Assembly (NCBI RefSeq): GCF_027887165.1
Contig: NC_077233.1
Span: forward strand, 180,939,207 to 181,003,206
Direction: 5' to 3'
Source of the DNA: Monodelphis domestica
Taxonomy: Eukaryota > Chordata > Mammalia > Didelphimorphia > Didelphidae
Length of the DNA stretch: 64,000 bases
Below are positions 11,201 to 23,737 of this stretch, one piece after another. The notes beneath the pieces were generated by a model. That model was given only the letters and a program-made list of their open reading frames with translations, was not told the origin of the DNA and searched no databases. Numbering within the stretch: the stretch's first letter is position 1; each line of letters starts with the position of its first letter. Position numbers and translations under genes: made by a program.

Positions 11201-14200
11201 GAAAGTATGATCATTTAATAAAATAGAAGATTTCCAAGCATTCTTGAAGAAAAGACCAGACTTAAACATAAAATTTGATGCCCAAATACAAAATTCAAGA
11301 GAAGCATAAAAAAGTAAACAAATAAATAAATTTAAGGGCTTCAATAAGGTCAAATGGCTTTCATTCCTATATGGAATGATGATATCTGTAACTCCTAAAA
11401 CTGTTATCATTGCCATAGTAGAAAGAAGAAGTATACATAGAGGACGTGGTAGTAAGCTAGGTAGGATAATATGTAAAAAAAACTGGGGGAAAAAGAGGAT
11501 AATATTAAGAGAAATGGGAAAAAGAGAAGTAAAATGGGACAGAATATATAACATAAAGAAGCATGTGGTGGGAGGGAGGGAAGAGAAGGGGGAGAAGATC
11601 AATACAATGGAAGGGAGGAAGAGACTGGTGACAGGTAATATTTACACCTTACTCTCATTGGAATTGGCTCAGAGAGAGAAGACCAGTGAGATTCATTGGG
11701 GTAGTATCTTACACTATAAAGAAGTAGAGGAGAATAAGAAAGAGTGATGGGGAGGGGAGTAATTCAATGGAGGGAGAGGTTGGGGGGTGATCAAAAGGTC
11801 CTATAGTAAGTGGGGAATAAGAAGGGAGTTCGTGGTAAGGAGAGAAATATAAGGGAGGGGGAAGAGGGGAGACTGATTAAAAGCAAAACACTGGGGAGGA
11901 AAGAATGAAAGGAGAAAGGTCAGAATTAAAGAAGGAAGTCATAATGGAGAGGAATGCACATATGGCAATCATAACTGTGAATGTGAATGGGAAGAACTCA
12001 CTCATAAAATGGAAGTAGATAGCAGAGTGGATTAAAAACCAGAATCCTATCATATGTTGTCTACAAGAAACACACATGAATCAGGTAGACACACACAAGG
12101 TAAAGGTAAGAGGTTGGAGCAGAATTTATTGGGTTGCAACTGAGACAAAGAAGGCAAGTGTAGCAATCATGATCTCAGACAAAGCTAAAATAAAAATAGA
12201 TTTGATTAAAAGCGATAAGGAAGTCAATTACATATCGATAAAAGACAAATACATAATAAAGAAATGTTGGTACTCAACAGATATGCACCAAATAGTACAA
12301 CATTTAGTTTTTCAAAGAAGAAACTAAAGGAACTTAAGGAGGAAATAGATAGTAAAACTTTACTATGGGGGGATCTCAACCTTCCCTTATTAGAACTAGA
12401 CAAATCAACCCAAAAAATAAATAAGAAAGAAAAAAGGAAGGGAAGTGAATGAAATGTTAGAAAAATTAGAATTAATAGATATCTGAAGAAAATTGAAAAG
12501 GGCTAAAAAAGGAATATACCTTCTTTTCAGTAGCAATGGTACACATACAAAGACTGACTATATACTACGACATAAAAAACATAGCAGACAAATGCAGAAA
12601 AGTAGAAATAATAAATTCAACTTTTTTCAGATCGCAATGTGATAAACATAAGTAATAAGTGTTCATGGAGAAGCAAATTTAAAATTAACTTGGAATTAAA
12701 TAATCACATCCCTCAAATCTGGTGGGTTAAAGAACAAATCAAAGAAATGGTTACTGATTTCATTGAAGAGGAGACAACATATGAAAAACCTATGGAATAT
12801 GGCCAAAGCTGTGCTCAGGGGGAAATTTATATCCCTAAGTGCCTATATCAACAAAATAGACAGGAAATCAATAAATTTGGCATGAAACTTAAAAAAAAAC
12901 TAGAAAAAGAACAGATAAAAAAATCTAGGTTAAAAACTAAGTTGGATATCCTAAAAATCATAAGAGAAATTAATAAAATTGAAAGCAAAAGAACTATTGA
13001 ACTAATAAGACTAGAAGCTGGTTCTTTGAAACAAATAGATAAAGTTTTGGTTAATTTCATTTCAAAAAGGAAAGAGGAGTATCAAATTAACAGTATCACA
13101 GATGAAAAGGGTGATCTCATCTCTAATGAAGAGGAGATTATGACAATTATTAAGAGCTAATCTCAATACTATACAAACTATTTGACAGAAAGAAAAAGCA
13201 AAGAAAGAGTCTTAGTAAATTCTTTTTATGAAAGAAATATGGTATCCATTCCCAAGCCAGGAAGACCAAAAACAGAGAAAGAAAACTATAGGCCACACTC
13301 CCTAATGAACATAGATGCAAAAATCTTAAATAAAATACTAGCAAAGGGACTATAGTAAATTATCATGTGGATTATTCACTGTTACCAGGCGGGATTTTTA
13401 TCAGGAATGCAAGGCTGATTTAATATTAGGAAAACCATTCACATAATTGACCATATCAACAACCAAACTAACAGAAATCATGATTATCTCAAAGATGCAG
13501 AAAAAGCCCTTGACAAAAAACAACACCCATTTCTATTGAAAATACTAGAAAGTTTAAGAATAGAAGGGCCTTTCCTCAAAATAATAATCAGTATTCATTA
13601 AAATTATCTGCAAGAATCATCTGTAATGGGGATAGCTTAGAAGCCTTCCTGCTAAGATTAAGAGTGAAGCAAGGATGCCAGTTACCATCACTATTTTATA
13701 TTGTACTATAAATGCTAGTAGTAGTAATTATAGAAGAAAAAGAAATTGAAGGAATTAAAGTAAGCAATGAGGAAACTAAACTATCACTCTTTGCAGATGA
13801 TATGATGATATACTTAGAAAATCCTAGAAAATCAACTAAAAATCTAGTGGAAATAATAACTTTACCAAAGTTTCAGGATATAAAATAAACCCATATAAAT
13901 CAACAGTATTTCTATATATTTCCAACACAACTCAGCAGCAAGAGTTGGAAAGAGAAACTCCATTTAAAGCCATTCTAGGCAAAATAAAATATTTGGGAAT
14001 CTATTTGCCAAGACAAACTCAGGAATTATATGAACACAACTACATAACACTTCTCACACAAATAAAACTAGATCTAAACAACTGGTTGCTCATGGTTAAG
14101 ATGAGCTAATATAATAAAAATGACAATCCTACTTAAATTAATTTACTTATTCAGTGCTATAACTATCAAAGTACCAGAAAACTTTTTATAGCATTAGAAA

Positions 14201-14535
14201 AAATATAAAAAAAACTTATCTGGAATAACAAAAGATCAAGAATATCAAGGGAACTAATGAAAAAAATGTAAAGGATGGTGGCCTAGGAATAACAGATCTT
14301 AAACTGTACTATAAAGCAATGATCATCAAAATAATATAGTACTGTTTGAGAGATAGCAGGTTGGATCAATGGAATAGATCTTGGGGCAAATGACTTCAGC
14401 AAGCTAGTGTTTGATAAACCTAAAGACCCCAGATTTTAAGACAAGAACCTACTATTTGACAAAAACTGCTGGGATAATTGGAAAACAGCATGGGAAAAAT
14501 GAAACCAAGATCAACATTTCATACATTATACTACA
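10733..14535 (+). mobile_element. L1, ORF1 end to RT/C-terminal region (part 2)
   Basis: Continues the L1 of 8,862-9,900: end of ORF1, a purine-rich inter-ORF section at 11,400-11,940, and ORF2 from about 11,962. The recognisable text stops near 14,535 without an L1 3' UTR or poly(A), so the 3' end was lost by a later rearrangement. Many stops and frameshifts mark it as old. Confidence 0.85.
11962..14535 (+). pseudogene. L1 ORF2 (endonuclease-RT), decayed
   Basis: ORF2p is the L1 endonuclease and reverse transcriptase. The N-terminal APE-like domain opens with Met-Ala-Ile-Ile-Thr-Val-Asn and soon reaches the LQETH motif near 12,060. The RT region follows: a GRPK block near 13,260, a degraded DAEKA motif near 13,495 and the catalytic FADD at about 13,788-13,799, followed by MMIYLENP. 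Multiple stops (for example after the endonuclease start, and around 13,170 and 13,360) inactivate it. The longest open piece is 12,639-13,160. No zinc-finger C-terminus is left. Confidence 0.85.
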
Positions 14536-14954
14536 AAGGACAGAGAAGATTGGGGAGGGGCAATCTATAGAAAACTCAAGTTTGGTGAGGTATAGGCAAT
14601 CTCAATTGACATTTGGAATCCTTCTCCAAAATCATCATTCCTGAAATTGTGAGGATTGTTTTAGTCATAGAGATGACCTCAGTGACAATAACAGTATTTT
14701 GATTTTGTTTTTTGGTGGTCCTAGTGCCAAAAAAAGTGTATGTACTAAACTAAAAGCCTACTTTTAAAGCGTACTGACCTTCCTGCAAAAGAAAACCTGA
14801 CCACTCAACCACCTTGGCATGATGTAAAGAACAGTGGGTTTTGTGCAATCAGGTAATTGATTGTAGATGGAACATCATGGTTGGAGGATCTGAGGGAGCT
14901 GATAATATTGTACTGTATGAAGACATCAAGGAACAGTTAAGTGTATGATTAATA
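14536..14954. other. Unassigned DNA
   Basis: Beyond the broken L1 edge. No repeat family or gene recognised. Confidence 0.45.
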
Positions 14955-15112
14955 ACAAAAGAAGGGGTTCTAGATTCAAATTTGGCCTTAGATATTTTCT
15001 AGCTATTGGACCTTGGACACAACATTTAATCTCTATTGCCTAGCTCCTACCACTGTTCTGCCTTGGAACCAATACACAGTATTGATTTTAAGATGGGAAG
15101 TAAGGGTTTTAT
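14955..15112 (+). repeat. tRNA-derived SINE, sense
   Basis: 'agattcaaatttggcc' is a B-box-like region, followed by the tail 'ttctgccttggaaccaatac' and 'ttttaagatgggaagtaagg'. The antisense copy at 56,840-57,055 has the same tail. Confidence 0.8.
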
Positions 15113-15623
15113 TTTTCTTTTATTTTTTTCTTTAAAATGTATTTATTAAAAACATTTATTTAGAATATTTTCCAATGGTTACATGATTAATGATCCTGCC
15201 CCTTCCCCCCCCCCAAACCAACAAGCAGTTACACTGGTTTATACATGTATCATTGTTCAGAACCTATTTCCATGTTATTCATATTTGCAGTAGAGTGGTT
15301 CTTTAACATCAAAACCCTAATCATATCCCTATCACACTATATGATTGATCATACATTTTTCTAATGCGTTTCTGTTCCCACAGTTTTTTCTCTGGATGTG
15401 AATAGCATTCTTCCTTTGGATTGTCTTGGATCATTGCATTGCTACTGGAAGAAAAGTCCACTACATTCAATTGTGCCACAGTGTTGGAGTCTCTATGTAC
15501 AATGTTCTCCTGGTTCTAATCCTTTTGCTCTGCATCAATTCTTGCAGGTTATTCCAGTTCACATGGAATTCCTCCAGCCTATTATTCCTTTCAGCACAAT
15601 AATATTCCATCACCAACATAAAC
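15113..15623 (-). mobile_element. L1 3' end, minus strand (part 1)
   Basis: A T-rich start (the poly(A) side) leads into the L1 3' UTR ('gaacctatttccatgttatt', 'tgttcccacag') and the end of ORF2 ('acaatgttctcctggttc', 'cacaataatattccatcacc'). Interrupted at 15,624 by an LTR; ORF2 continues at 16,368. Confidence 0.85.
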
Positions 15624-16367
15624 TGTATTAGAGGGGTCAGGAACCAAAGTTAGAAAGGTTGAGTAAAAGAGGAGACAGATAAAAGAAAGCACTACTTCCT
15701 CTCTTAGGTAGGACTACACAAGGGAAGGGGAATGGTTTTGATGAAGGTCCAGAGCTGAGAGGTAAGGAGGAAATCCCCTTCAGTCTCTGATTTCTGGTTT
15801 CTTCCCTTGATAAAGATTATCTTGATTCCCCTAGCACATTAGATGAAAAGGAGGATCAGTTTCTTTTAAAAAATAAGGTCTGTTTATTCTTTGGAGTATA
15901 CAGGAATGTGGGGTTTAGGGTAGAGGGAAAAATAGGTGTCCCTAACTACTGTTAATTCTAAATTTCCCCTCAGGAGCTGATGGCTCAGGTTTGGGGACCC
16001 AACTCCCTGGAGAGATGTAGTCAGGCTGTTGTATTTTTCCTAATGTAGAGAAATAACAGATAGAAATATGTCTTCTAGGTGAATAGTCTCTTCTGTTCCC
16101 CAAAGGGAAAAGTCTCAATCCATTAATGAGGAATTGATGACTAATCTGAATTTTCTTATATATGAGAGACCATGACAGGTTGAGCTCAGCAAGATGCTCC
16201 TATCTCTTCTTATTCAAAAGAGAAAAGAACCCTCTCTCCAACTGATGATCTGCATTTCTTGGCTAGAGGTTCTAGCCCCATCCCCCACTGACAGCAGAAT
16301 TCCATCTTTATTCCTGATGCTTTTACAAACCAAGTCCTTGCAATGCAGTCTAATTCTCTCATCCACA
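15624..16367. mobile_element. Solo LTR inserted in L1
   Basis: A 744-bp segment begins TGTATTAGAG and ends ATCCACA. Flanking 4-mers are AAAC (15,620-15,623) and ATAC (16,368-16,371), a target duplication with one mismatch. The L1 reading (compare 37,620-37,650) resumes directly after it. Family unknown. Confidence 0.55.
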
Positions 16368-16545
16368 ATACAACAATTTGTTCATCCATTCCCCAATCAA
16401 TGGACATCCCCTCATTTTCCATTTTTTTTTTGCCACCACAAAGAGTTTGGCTATAAATATTTTTGTACAAATCTTTTTCCTCATTATCTCTTTGGGGTAC
16501 AAACCCAGCAGTGGTATGGCTGGATTAAAGGGTAAGAATTCATTT
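16368..16545 (-). mobile_element. L1 3' part, minus strand (part 2)
   Basis: Text parallels 37,640-37,790: 'caatttgttcatccattcc', 'tctttttcctcattatctc', 'tttggggtacaaacccagcag'. This is the ORF2 C-terminal region in antisense. The L1 is truncated at its 5' side near 16,545. Confidence 0.85.
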
Positions 16546-16641
16546 AAAGAAGGGTTTTATTTTTAAAAAGCAAAGGAAGGACCCTGGAACAAATCTCATC
16601 TCTCATCTATTTTACCAATTTTCAGATAGTTGACACTAAGG

Positions 16642-16800
16642 ATGAATTGAATGAATGAAAAAAGCATTTCAAGTACATACTATGTGGTAAGCACGATGTT
16701 AAGTACTGGTGATACAAAGAGAAAAAAATGAAGTTTCTACACTCAAAGATTTCATTCTCCAATCAATGAAGACAACATTGAAAGGAAAGTTCAGCTATAG
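16642..16800 (-). repeat. L2 3' end, antisense
   Basis: 'aaaaaagcatttcaagtac', 'gtggtaagcacgatg' and 'gatacaaagagaaaa' match the antisense L2 terminus. Confidence 0.7.
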
Positions 16801-16900
16801 GCCTGAAATTCCTGTGTGTAATGGTGGAGCTGATGAAAAAGCTGGAGAGTCCTTGTCCTTGCATCTAGGCTAGTTGACAGGGCCATACATATATGTGAGT

Positions 16901-17006
<106 letters not shown>

Positions 17007-17784
17007 GAGACAGAGATAGTCAGAGTCAGAGACAGAGAAGATGGTAAGATCTAAAAGTTTAGAGAAAGAAATGTGCCTGAGATTAGGATGAGTGAAGAGA
17101 ATATTGGAAGAAATGAAAAAAAATTTCAGAGCTGTCAGTCTTTAGAATTCATGCTATTCTCTACCTGATTAGAAGTCTCTTCTACAACACCCAAGACAAG
17201 TTTCCACTTAACTAGAAGTTTCAAGGTGGATCATTTGTCTGGGATATTGTTCAGTTTTGTGCTGGACCAGATGGCTCAAGGCTCTTTCCAAACCTGAGAG
17301 TCTGTGATATTGCTTAAAAGGAAACTTGATTTTTCCCCTCTTTTGAGAAAGAGCATCTACATTCTTCAACTTCTTATATGTCATAGACTCTGAACCTTAT
17401 GGAATTTCAGAGAGACATGGCTTATGTTCTTCTACCAAGAATTTATAACAGCGATTAGAAGAGAGGGAGTTATTTAATAGACATTTTGCTTATATCCTTC
17501 TACCTAAAGTTATCAATAAAATATCACCACCAAAATTTTGTAAGAGTATTTTTTCCACTTGGAAATATTTTCAGTCATGACCAAGAGAGCACCTTTCAGG
17601 CTTAACCTTTCTAGATTAACATTTTTTTTCTTTTTCTTGGAAAGATACAGACAGTTAATGGGAATATGAAACACATTGATTATAGGGATGAATGCTTAGC
17701 TTAGTACAAATATGTGACTATATAAAATGACTTCTGTTCCACAAAATTAGATCCCTTACCAATATTCCTGTGGCCTTCTGTATT
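17007..17784. other. Unassigned DNA
   Basis: No repeat family, exon or structure recognised. Confidence 0.45.
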
Positions 17785-17975
17785 ATGGATAAAGATTAGG
17801 TCATGGAGTTAGAAAGATCTATGTTCAAGTCCCACCTTTCTGATGTATTGGCAACAATGACTCTCTTCCCTGCAAGTAACAACTTCTCAGGGTCCCAGGC
17901 AACTTTTTTAGACAAAATTGCAGATAAAGCATCCATCTACATTGAGAGAAAGAGAATAAAGATAAAAATAAAGAG
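17785..17975 (+). repeat. tRNA-derived SINE, sense
   Basis: 'atggagttagaaagatctatg' region then 'tcaagtccc' gives the tRNA-like part; 'tcagggtcccaggcaac' and 'aaattgcagataaagc' follow as in this family's body. Confidence 0.65.
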
Positions 17976-18154
17976 AAATTCTTTACTGAGAAAAATTTAT
18001 ATCTATGAAATCAAGTCTGAGCCTAAACAACTACAATGATTTTTAGCTTTAATACTTGAAAATATGAGAATCTGAAAAGAAGATTGCTATGGATTATATA
18101 TCCTGGGATCAGGTCCAGGTTGACATATGTTCCAAATCTTAGGAGAAATGCAGG

Positions 18155-18228
18155 TGATAGGAAAGGAGGAAGAGAAGGAGAGAGAAAGAGAGAGAGAGAT
18201 AGAAAGAGAGAGGGGGGGAGAGGGAGGA

Positions 18229-18288
<60 letters not shown>

Positions 18289-18490
18289 AGGGAGAGGGAG
18301 AGAGAGAGAGGGAGAGAGAGGGAGGGAGAGAGAGGGAGAGAGAGGGAGGGAGAGAAAGAGACAAAGACAGACACAGATAGAGATAGAGAAAGGGACAGAG
18401 AGACATAGAGACAGACAAACACAAAGAGAGACAGAGACAAATAGAGACAAAGAAAAACAGAGATAGAGTAAAAGACAGATTGAGACAGAG
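18155..18490 (+). repeat. GA-rich purine tract
   Basis: About 330 bp almost entirely A/G on the + strand: (GA)n, GAGGGA and GACAGA variants. All six-frame open frames here (RE-rich or SL-rich) are artefacts of the repeat. Such tracts can form triplex DNA. Confidence 0.95.
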
Positions 18491-18984
18491 AAAGTGCAGC
18501 TTATTTAAATTTGAAAACTATCAATAAGAATCCCAATTTCCTTTGATGGGGAGTAGCAGAGGTGGTTGGGGGAGAGGTCTTTGATCTTAAAATGTACAGT
18601 TCCAGAATCAGTTACATCCTTTTTACTGGCATGATTAGAGAAAATGTAATTGAGCAAGGCAGGGCTACATATGGATTGCTTTTTATGGTATTCATGGTTC
18701 ACATACTAGAGGATTTAATGTATTCCTTTACAGCAGTACCAATGATCTCATTGTGTCAAAATAGCAAGATTCAAATAATCATTGAAGAGCAAGGGCTCAT
18801 GGGCTCTAAGCAGTGTACTTTATCTGATATGCTGCAATTCACTTCTAGTTCTCTTCAGTGTTCCCAAGGCTGGCAAAGAGGTAGTCTCCTTTTGCTGATT
18901 ATCAAATGAGGTCATGGATAGAAAAGCACTTTGCAAATTATGCAAGACTGTATGACTCATTAGCTCTATCATTATCACTGTATC
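18491..18984. other. Unassigned DNA
   Basis: Holds a 115-codon frame (18,562-18,909) with no recognisable family. Taken as chance. Confidence 0.4.
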
Positions 18985-19165
18985 GATTCCAAGGGATCAT
19001 AGATTTAGAACTGGAAAGGATGTTAGAGATCACTTAGTTCAACTCTCTCATTTTACAGATGAGGGAACTGAGTGAAGTGATTTGCCCGGGTTCATATAAA
19101 AAGCAACTGATTGGTAGAACCTGCATTTGAACATAGGTCCTCTTACTCCAAAAACAGTGTCTCTC
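18985..19165 (-). repeat. SINE, antisense
   Basis: 'gatcatagatttagaactgg', 'tcattttacagatgaggg', 'tttgcccgggttcata' and 'tgcatttgaacataggtcc' in order. Confidence 0.85.
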
Positions 19166-19811
19166 CCCCCACCCACATTAAGCTGCTTTGCTTGCGAACT
19201 GTATGTAGATAATAGAGACAGATTACCAGGCTGTGTTGTGTTACCAATATCTTTGCAATCAATAATGGTGACAGGTGGGTCAGGCTGCACATTTGTGCTA
19301 TACATGCACATGGCAACCAGGAACACTTTGTTCTAGAGGAAGAGTCGATCTGCAGACTCCCCAAAAGACAGCTTTCTCCACCACCCCCAGATAGCTCCAA
19401 TTCTATTTATAGCCTTGCCAAGGAGCTCAGATTTATAGATACTAGTTTGCAGACCATGCAGGTTGATTTGCTTTGCTGAAGCATGTGGAATAAATCACTG
19501 GGATAGGGACAAATCTTGCAGTTTGGAAAATGGGTGTGACCAAGGAAATCCCATAGAAGCACTGACATATCCAGAGGGAAATTGCTTTAGAAAGAGATAG
19601 GTGACAATTTGGTAGAGGAGAGCAGGCCGAGAACAGTAGTGCTTGGATATTACTTAAGCTTCATAACTGTGACTTAGCTCCCTTGTCTGCAAACTTTATC
19701 CTAATAAAATAGTTTTGTTTGGCGGGTAGGGAGGAATGAATGCATAAATTACTCTAGTGCTGAACTTGTAAAAACAAATTCTTTGCCAGTGGAAAGGGAC
19801 CTGTGTCAGAG
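19166..19811. other. Unassigned, apparently non-repetitive DNA
   Basis: No repeat recognised over about 640 bp, a long gap for this window. Could include conserved non-coding sequence; not testable by eye. Confidence 0.35.
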
Positions 19812-20385
19812 GCATAGAATATGAGGACTGAAAGAGACAGTAGGGATTATTTAGTCTAATATCTTGCTTTTATAGAGAAAAGTGAGGCCCAGATAGGTCA
19901 ATTGATTGGACAGAAGTAACACAACTATAAATAGTCTAGGTGGGATTTGAACCTGATTCTGAATACCATCTGATTCTGTATGTATTTTTCTTTTCTTTAT
20001 ATCTTTTTGCTTCTCAAAGTGAACTAAGAGGTCATCTAGTCCAACTCCTTCTTTAGAGGAAACTAAAGTCTTAAAAAATGACTTGTTAAAAATTATGCAG
20101 TTAGTAACAGTGTCAGAAACAGACTGCCAATCAAATGATCATTCCACCATATCATGGTAGGTTTTCACAAAATCATAGAACTTCAGATTTCAAGGGTCCT
20201 CAGGGACTAGCTGTTATGGGATGATATGTAACTTTAAAAAATTCTCTTTACTTCATACTTGACAAGTGGTCATAAATCCTTGGCTTGAAGAGCTCCAAGA
20301 AAAGGAAACCATTGCCTTTCTACGCCATCTGTTTTGCTTTAGATACCATATACTATAATTTTTTTTTCTGACATGAAGACTAAAT
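19812..20385 (-). repeat. Antisense SINE fragments in a row
   Basis: 19,812-20,000 and 20,020-20,165 each carry the 'aaagtgaggccc' or 'tcatctagtccaactcc' antisense blocks. A third, weaker piece begins near 20,168 ('aaaatcatagaacttcag'). Confidence 0.65.
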
Positions 20386-20620
20386 GTCTTGAATGAATAA
20401 ATGAATGAATGAATGAAAGCATTTAAGAAATGCTAACTTGCTGTATCAAGTGCTTTGCTAAGTGTTGGGATACAAAAACAAATTTGAAGATAGTCTCCAC
20501 CCTTAAGGAACTTACTTTCAAATAGAGGGCCACAAAAAATGTAGATGAGTGGTGGTTGGCAGGGCATTTTGGTTTGGAAAGTTATTTGGATCGGTGAGTG
20601 AAGTCTTCCTGGAATGAACT
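20386..20620 (-). repeat. L2 3' end, antisense
   Basis: Begins with repeated TGAA units (the antisense-side end), then 'aaagcatttaagaaatgc', 'caagtgctttgctaagtg' and 'cttaaggaacttactttc'. Confidence 0.75.
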
Positions 20621-20639
20621 GAACCTTCAATTTCAATAC

Positions 20640-20890
20640 CTAGGTTATGCACTGGACAAATCTTCCACATATCATCCCTTCAAATATTTGAAGATAACTA
20701 GTATATCCTTCCTTTCCAGGCATTCACCATCCTGAATATCCTCTATCAGATATAATCCTCCTTATAATTGTCCTTCATAATATGTAGTATCCTGAAATGA
20801 ACATGATGAGAGCTCAAAACAAATCTCCAATGTGACATGGCTTTTCTCAAGGCTAACATCATCTTGGTCTATATGGGATCCAGAACAAAA
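20640..20890 (-). repeat. CR1/L3-type LINE, antisense
   Basis: Order of blocks ('caggcattcaccatcctg', 'gtatcctgaaatgaac', 'ctccaatgtgacatgg') matches the antisense 3' part of CR1-clade elements. Heavily diverged. Confidence 0.5.
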
Positions 20891-20924
20891 GGGTCAATAG
20901 GTCTTTGGAATTCTGCTCTCTTGA

Positions 20925-21440
20925 GACTATAACTGGAGTATTTTTCTCAGTTCTGACTACCACATTAAAAAAAAAAAAGATATTTCCAAATGCAATCACA
21001 TCCAAGCAAAAGTTTCAGGCCAGAAGACTAAGAATCATAACATAATGGATACCAGTTGCATAAATTAGAGATAGTTAGCCTAGAAATAAGAAGATTTGGT
21101 AGGAGAAAGTAGAGCGCATGCTCAATGTTTTAAAGTATTTCAATTACTGCAACATGGGAGAGGAATTCAAATGTTCTGATTGGCTCAAGGGCAATGCAAT
21201 AGGTACAATTTACCAATATGCAGATTTTAGCTTAAAGTATAGAAAAACTTATGAACAAGAACAATCCCAAAATGGACTGTATTGCACCAAGAATTCTTCG
21301 AGTACAAGCTATAATCCCCCTTCCAGAGAAACAAACAAGAATCCTTATCATTGGTGTGATAAAATAGGTTTCTATATAGCGGTGGTTAGATTAGATGATT
21401 TCTGAGGTCATTTTTAATTTAGATATTCTGTTATTCTGTG
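20925..21440 (+). repeat. CR1/L3-type LINE 3' end, sense
   Basis: 'ggagtatttttctcagttct', 'tagcctagaaataagaaga', 'tttaaagtatttcaattac' and the terminal 'ttagatgatttctgaggtc' with an ATTCTGTTATTCTGTG end are the classic CR1/L3 3' order. The 95-codon frame at 21,118-21,405 is a by-product. Confidence 0.65.
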
Positions 21441-21479
21441 TTTTTGACAATTAAGCAAATGGGCAAAACAATCCTGGCA

Positions 21480-23733
21480 CCTAGTATAGTAGGGGCTTAA
21501 TAAATAAGCATTCATTAAATACCTACTATATGCTAGGGATTCTACTAGATGCTGAGGAGACAATTACAAAGAATGAGACAAGACTTACTCTCAGGGAGTT
21601 TACATTCTAAGGAGAAGGCAACAGTTAGATGAGTAGACAAAGAGACATATCCACAGAAAGGAAGATAGATAAACATATAGACATAGTAGACATAGTAAGT
21701 AGATAATAGAAACAGATTATATAGAATTAATATAAAGAATATAACTAGAGAAATATTAAATAGATAGATGATGAATAAATCATTTATTAAGTGCTTACCA
21801 CATGCCAGGTATCATGCTAAATTCTGGGGATACAAACACAAACAAACATGACAGTCCCTGATCTTAAGAAATTTACAATGCAATGGAAGAACACACGTAA
21901 AGAGAAGCTAGATAAAGATGGGTGTCCTGACAGGGTCAAGATGGTGAACAAGTTGAGCCAAGAGCGAAGTGAAGCATAGTAAGTCCTCATGAAATGGTTT
22001 TGCATATATAAGAATATGAAGAAAAACCATAAAGGCAAATTCAAAATGTTTAAATGCAAGTTTGTTGGGAGAGAGAATACTAATTTAGAAGATCAGGAAA
22101 GACTTCATGCAGAAGGTAGTATTTGAACCTTTTATGAGGGAAGAGAGGAATGATGAGACAGAAGTGAGGAGAGAATGAATTTCAGCCAAGGAAGACAGGT
22201 CATGAAAAGGCATGGAGAGGGGAAATATAGTGTTATGTGTGAGGAGCAGAAAGAAAGCTAGTTTGACTAGATTGCCAAGTGAGAGGGAGGAGGTAAGTAA
22301 TATGCAATAAGTTTGAAAAGATAGGTTTGGGAAAGGCTGCCAATGGCTTTAAAAACTAAACAGCTGTGCTTATAGTTGGTCTTAGAGGCAAAAGGAAGTC
22401 TTTAGAGATTATTGAGTAGTGGAGAAATATGGTCAGATTTTTGCTAAAAGAAAAAAAAAACATTTTGGCAACTGAATGGAGGCTAGAGCAGAGGAGTGAG
22501 ATATTTGAGTCAGTATGAACAATTAGGAGACAGTTGCAATACTCTGGGCAAGAGGGGATGAGGTCTGAACTACATGGTAGTAGCTATATAAGTTGAGCGA
22601 AGAGGTCAGATAGGAGATATTGTGGAGATAGAAATAGAGAGATATAGTAAATAATTGGATATGTGAGATGACAGAAAATGAGGCGAGGATAACCCTAGGC
22701 TTATAAATATGGGAAACTAGAAGAATGGTGCTATCTTTGATAGAAATAGGGAAGGTTGTAAAGGAGATAGGTTTATAAGAAAAACAAAATACTATATTTT
22801 GCATATGTTGGGCAACAATATTTCTGGGACATCTAGTTTGAAATGTCCAAAAGAGTATTTGTGATATGGGACTGAAGCTTGTGAGTAAATCACAAGTAGA
22901 AATTGCAAAGAGAAAGATTTTAGCTCAATATTCAATATATGCAAAAACATGTGAATAGTAGATGTTCAAAAAGTAAAAGCTGTATGAAAACTTTTGATTG
23001 ATAAGTAGAAGAGGGGTATGTGTGTGAGAGTTATTGACATAAAGTTGAGAAGAAAGAATTCTTGAAACAGAGCCTAAGGGAATACACATAATTACAGAAC
23101 ATGATATAACAAATCCACTAAAAATATTGAGGAAATGGTCAGAGATATGAGGCAGACCATGAAAATGGAGAAAAGGGTATAAAGGAACAAAGAGTATTTA
23201 ATATTGGCAATAGTAGAGAGGTTAAGATGCATGGAGACTGAGAAAATACCATCAGATCTATCAATTAAAAGATTGTTGATAAGTTTGGAAGAACAGTTAC
23301 AGTTGAGTGATAAGACAGGAAAGTAGATTATGAAGGATTGAAGAATGAGAGGAAAGGATGTAGAGACAAAAACTGTAAAAAGCGTTTCCCCCTCATAGTT
23401 TATATAGTATGGTGACTTATAGGGATAGTGGTGTTTTGTGAAGGCACTTTTTTTTTTCAAAAAATGAGGGAGACTTGAGCATGTTTAAAAGTAATTAGGA
23501 GGTTCCCAGTAGATAGGGAGAGGTTGAAGGCTATTGTAAATGGGGTAGTGAGTGAGGTTGTTGCAATCTGTTTGAAAATATGGGCAGAAGGAGATCAAGG
23601 ACACACATAGATGGGTTGGCTTTGGTAAGAAGAAAGACCATTTCATTGTCAGAAACTGGGATAAAGTGGGAAATATTAGGAATGAGTTCAAGGGGGTTGG
23701 GATAAGGAGGAGAGAAGAGGAAAGGAGCTTTGA
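21480..23733 (-). repeat. Long antisense L2 with RT remnants
   Basis: Two antisense 3' ends (near 21,500 and 21,775) lead into a long L2 body ('gcttataaatatgggaaac', 'gacatctagtttgaaatgtc', 'gggagacttgagcatg'). Read on the minus strand, 23,485-23,691 and 23,250-23,330 keep recognisable CR1/L2 reverse-transcriptase text (for example a DGIFSV motif). All frames are broken. The provirus at 23,738 inserted into this L2, which resumes after 33,219. Confidence 0.75.
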
Positions 23734-23737
23734 CTTG
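23734..23737. repeat. Target-site duplication CTTG (left)
   Basis: CTTG directly precedes the LTR start TGTTAC and is repeated at 33,216-33,219 directly after the other LTR. A 4-bp duplication is usual for class I (gamma-like) retroviruses. Confidence 0.9.

Noticed and set aside
11195..11602. A 135-codon minus-strand frame in the L1 inter-ORF region
   Set aside because: Antisense of an L1 purine-rich segment, with no domain.
18023..18450. Long Ser/Leu-rich and Arg/Glu-rich open frames on both strands
   Set aside because: They are translations of the GA-rich purine tract in every frame, without any non-repeat coding signal.
21118..21405. A 95-codon frame with a protein-like composition
   Set aside because: It lies inside a sense CR1/L3 3' end, which is non-coding in the parent element.
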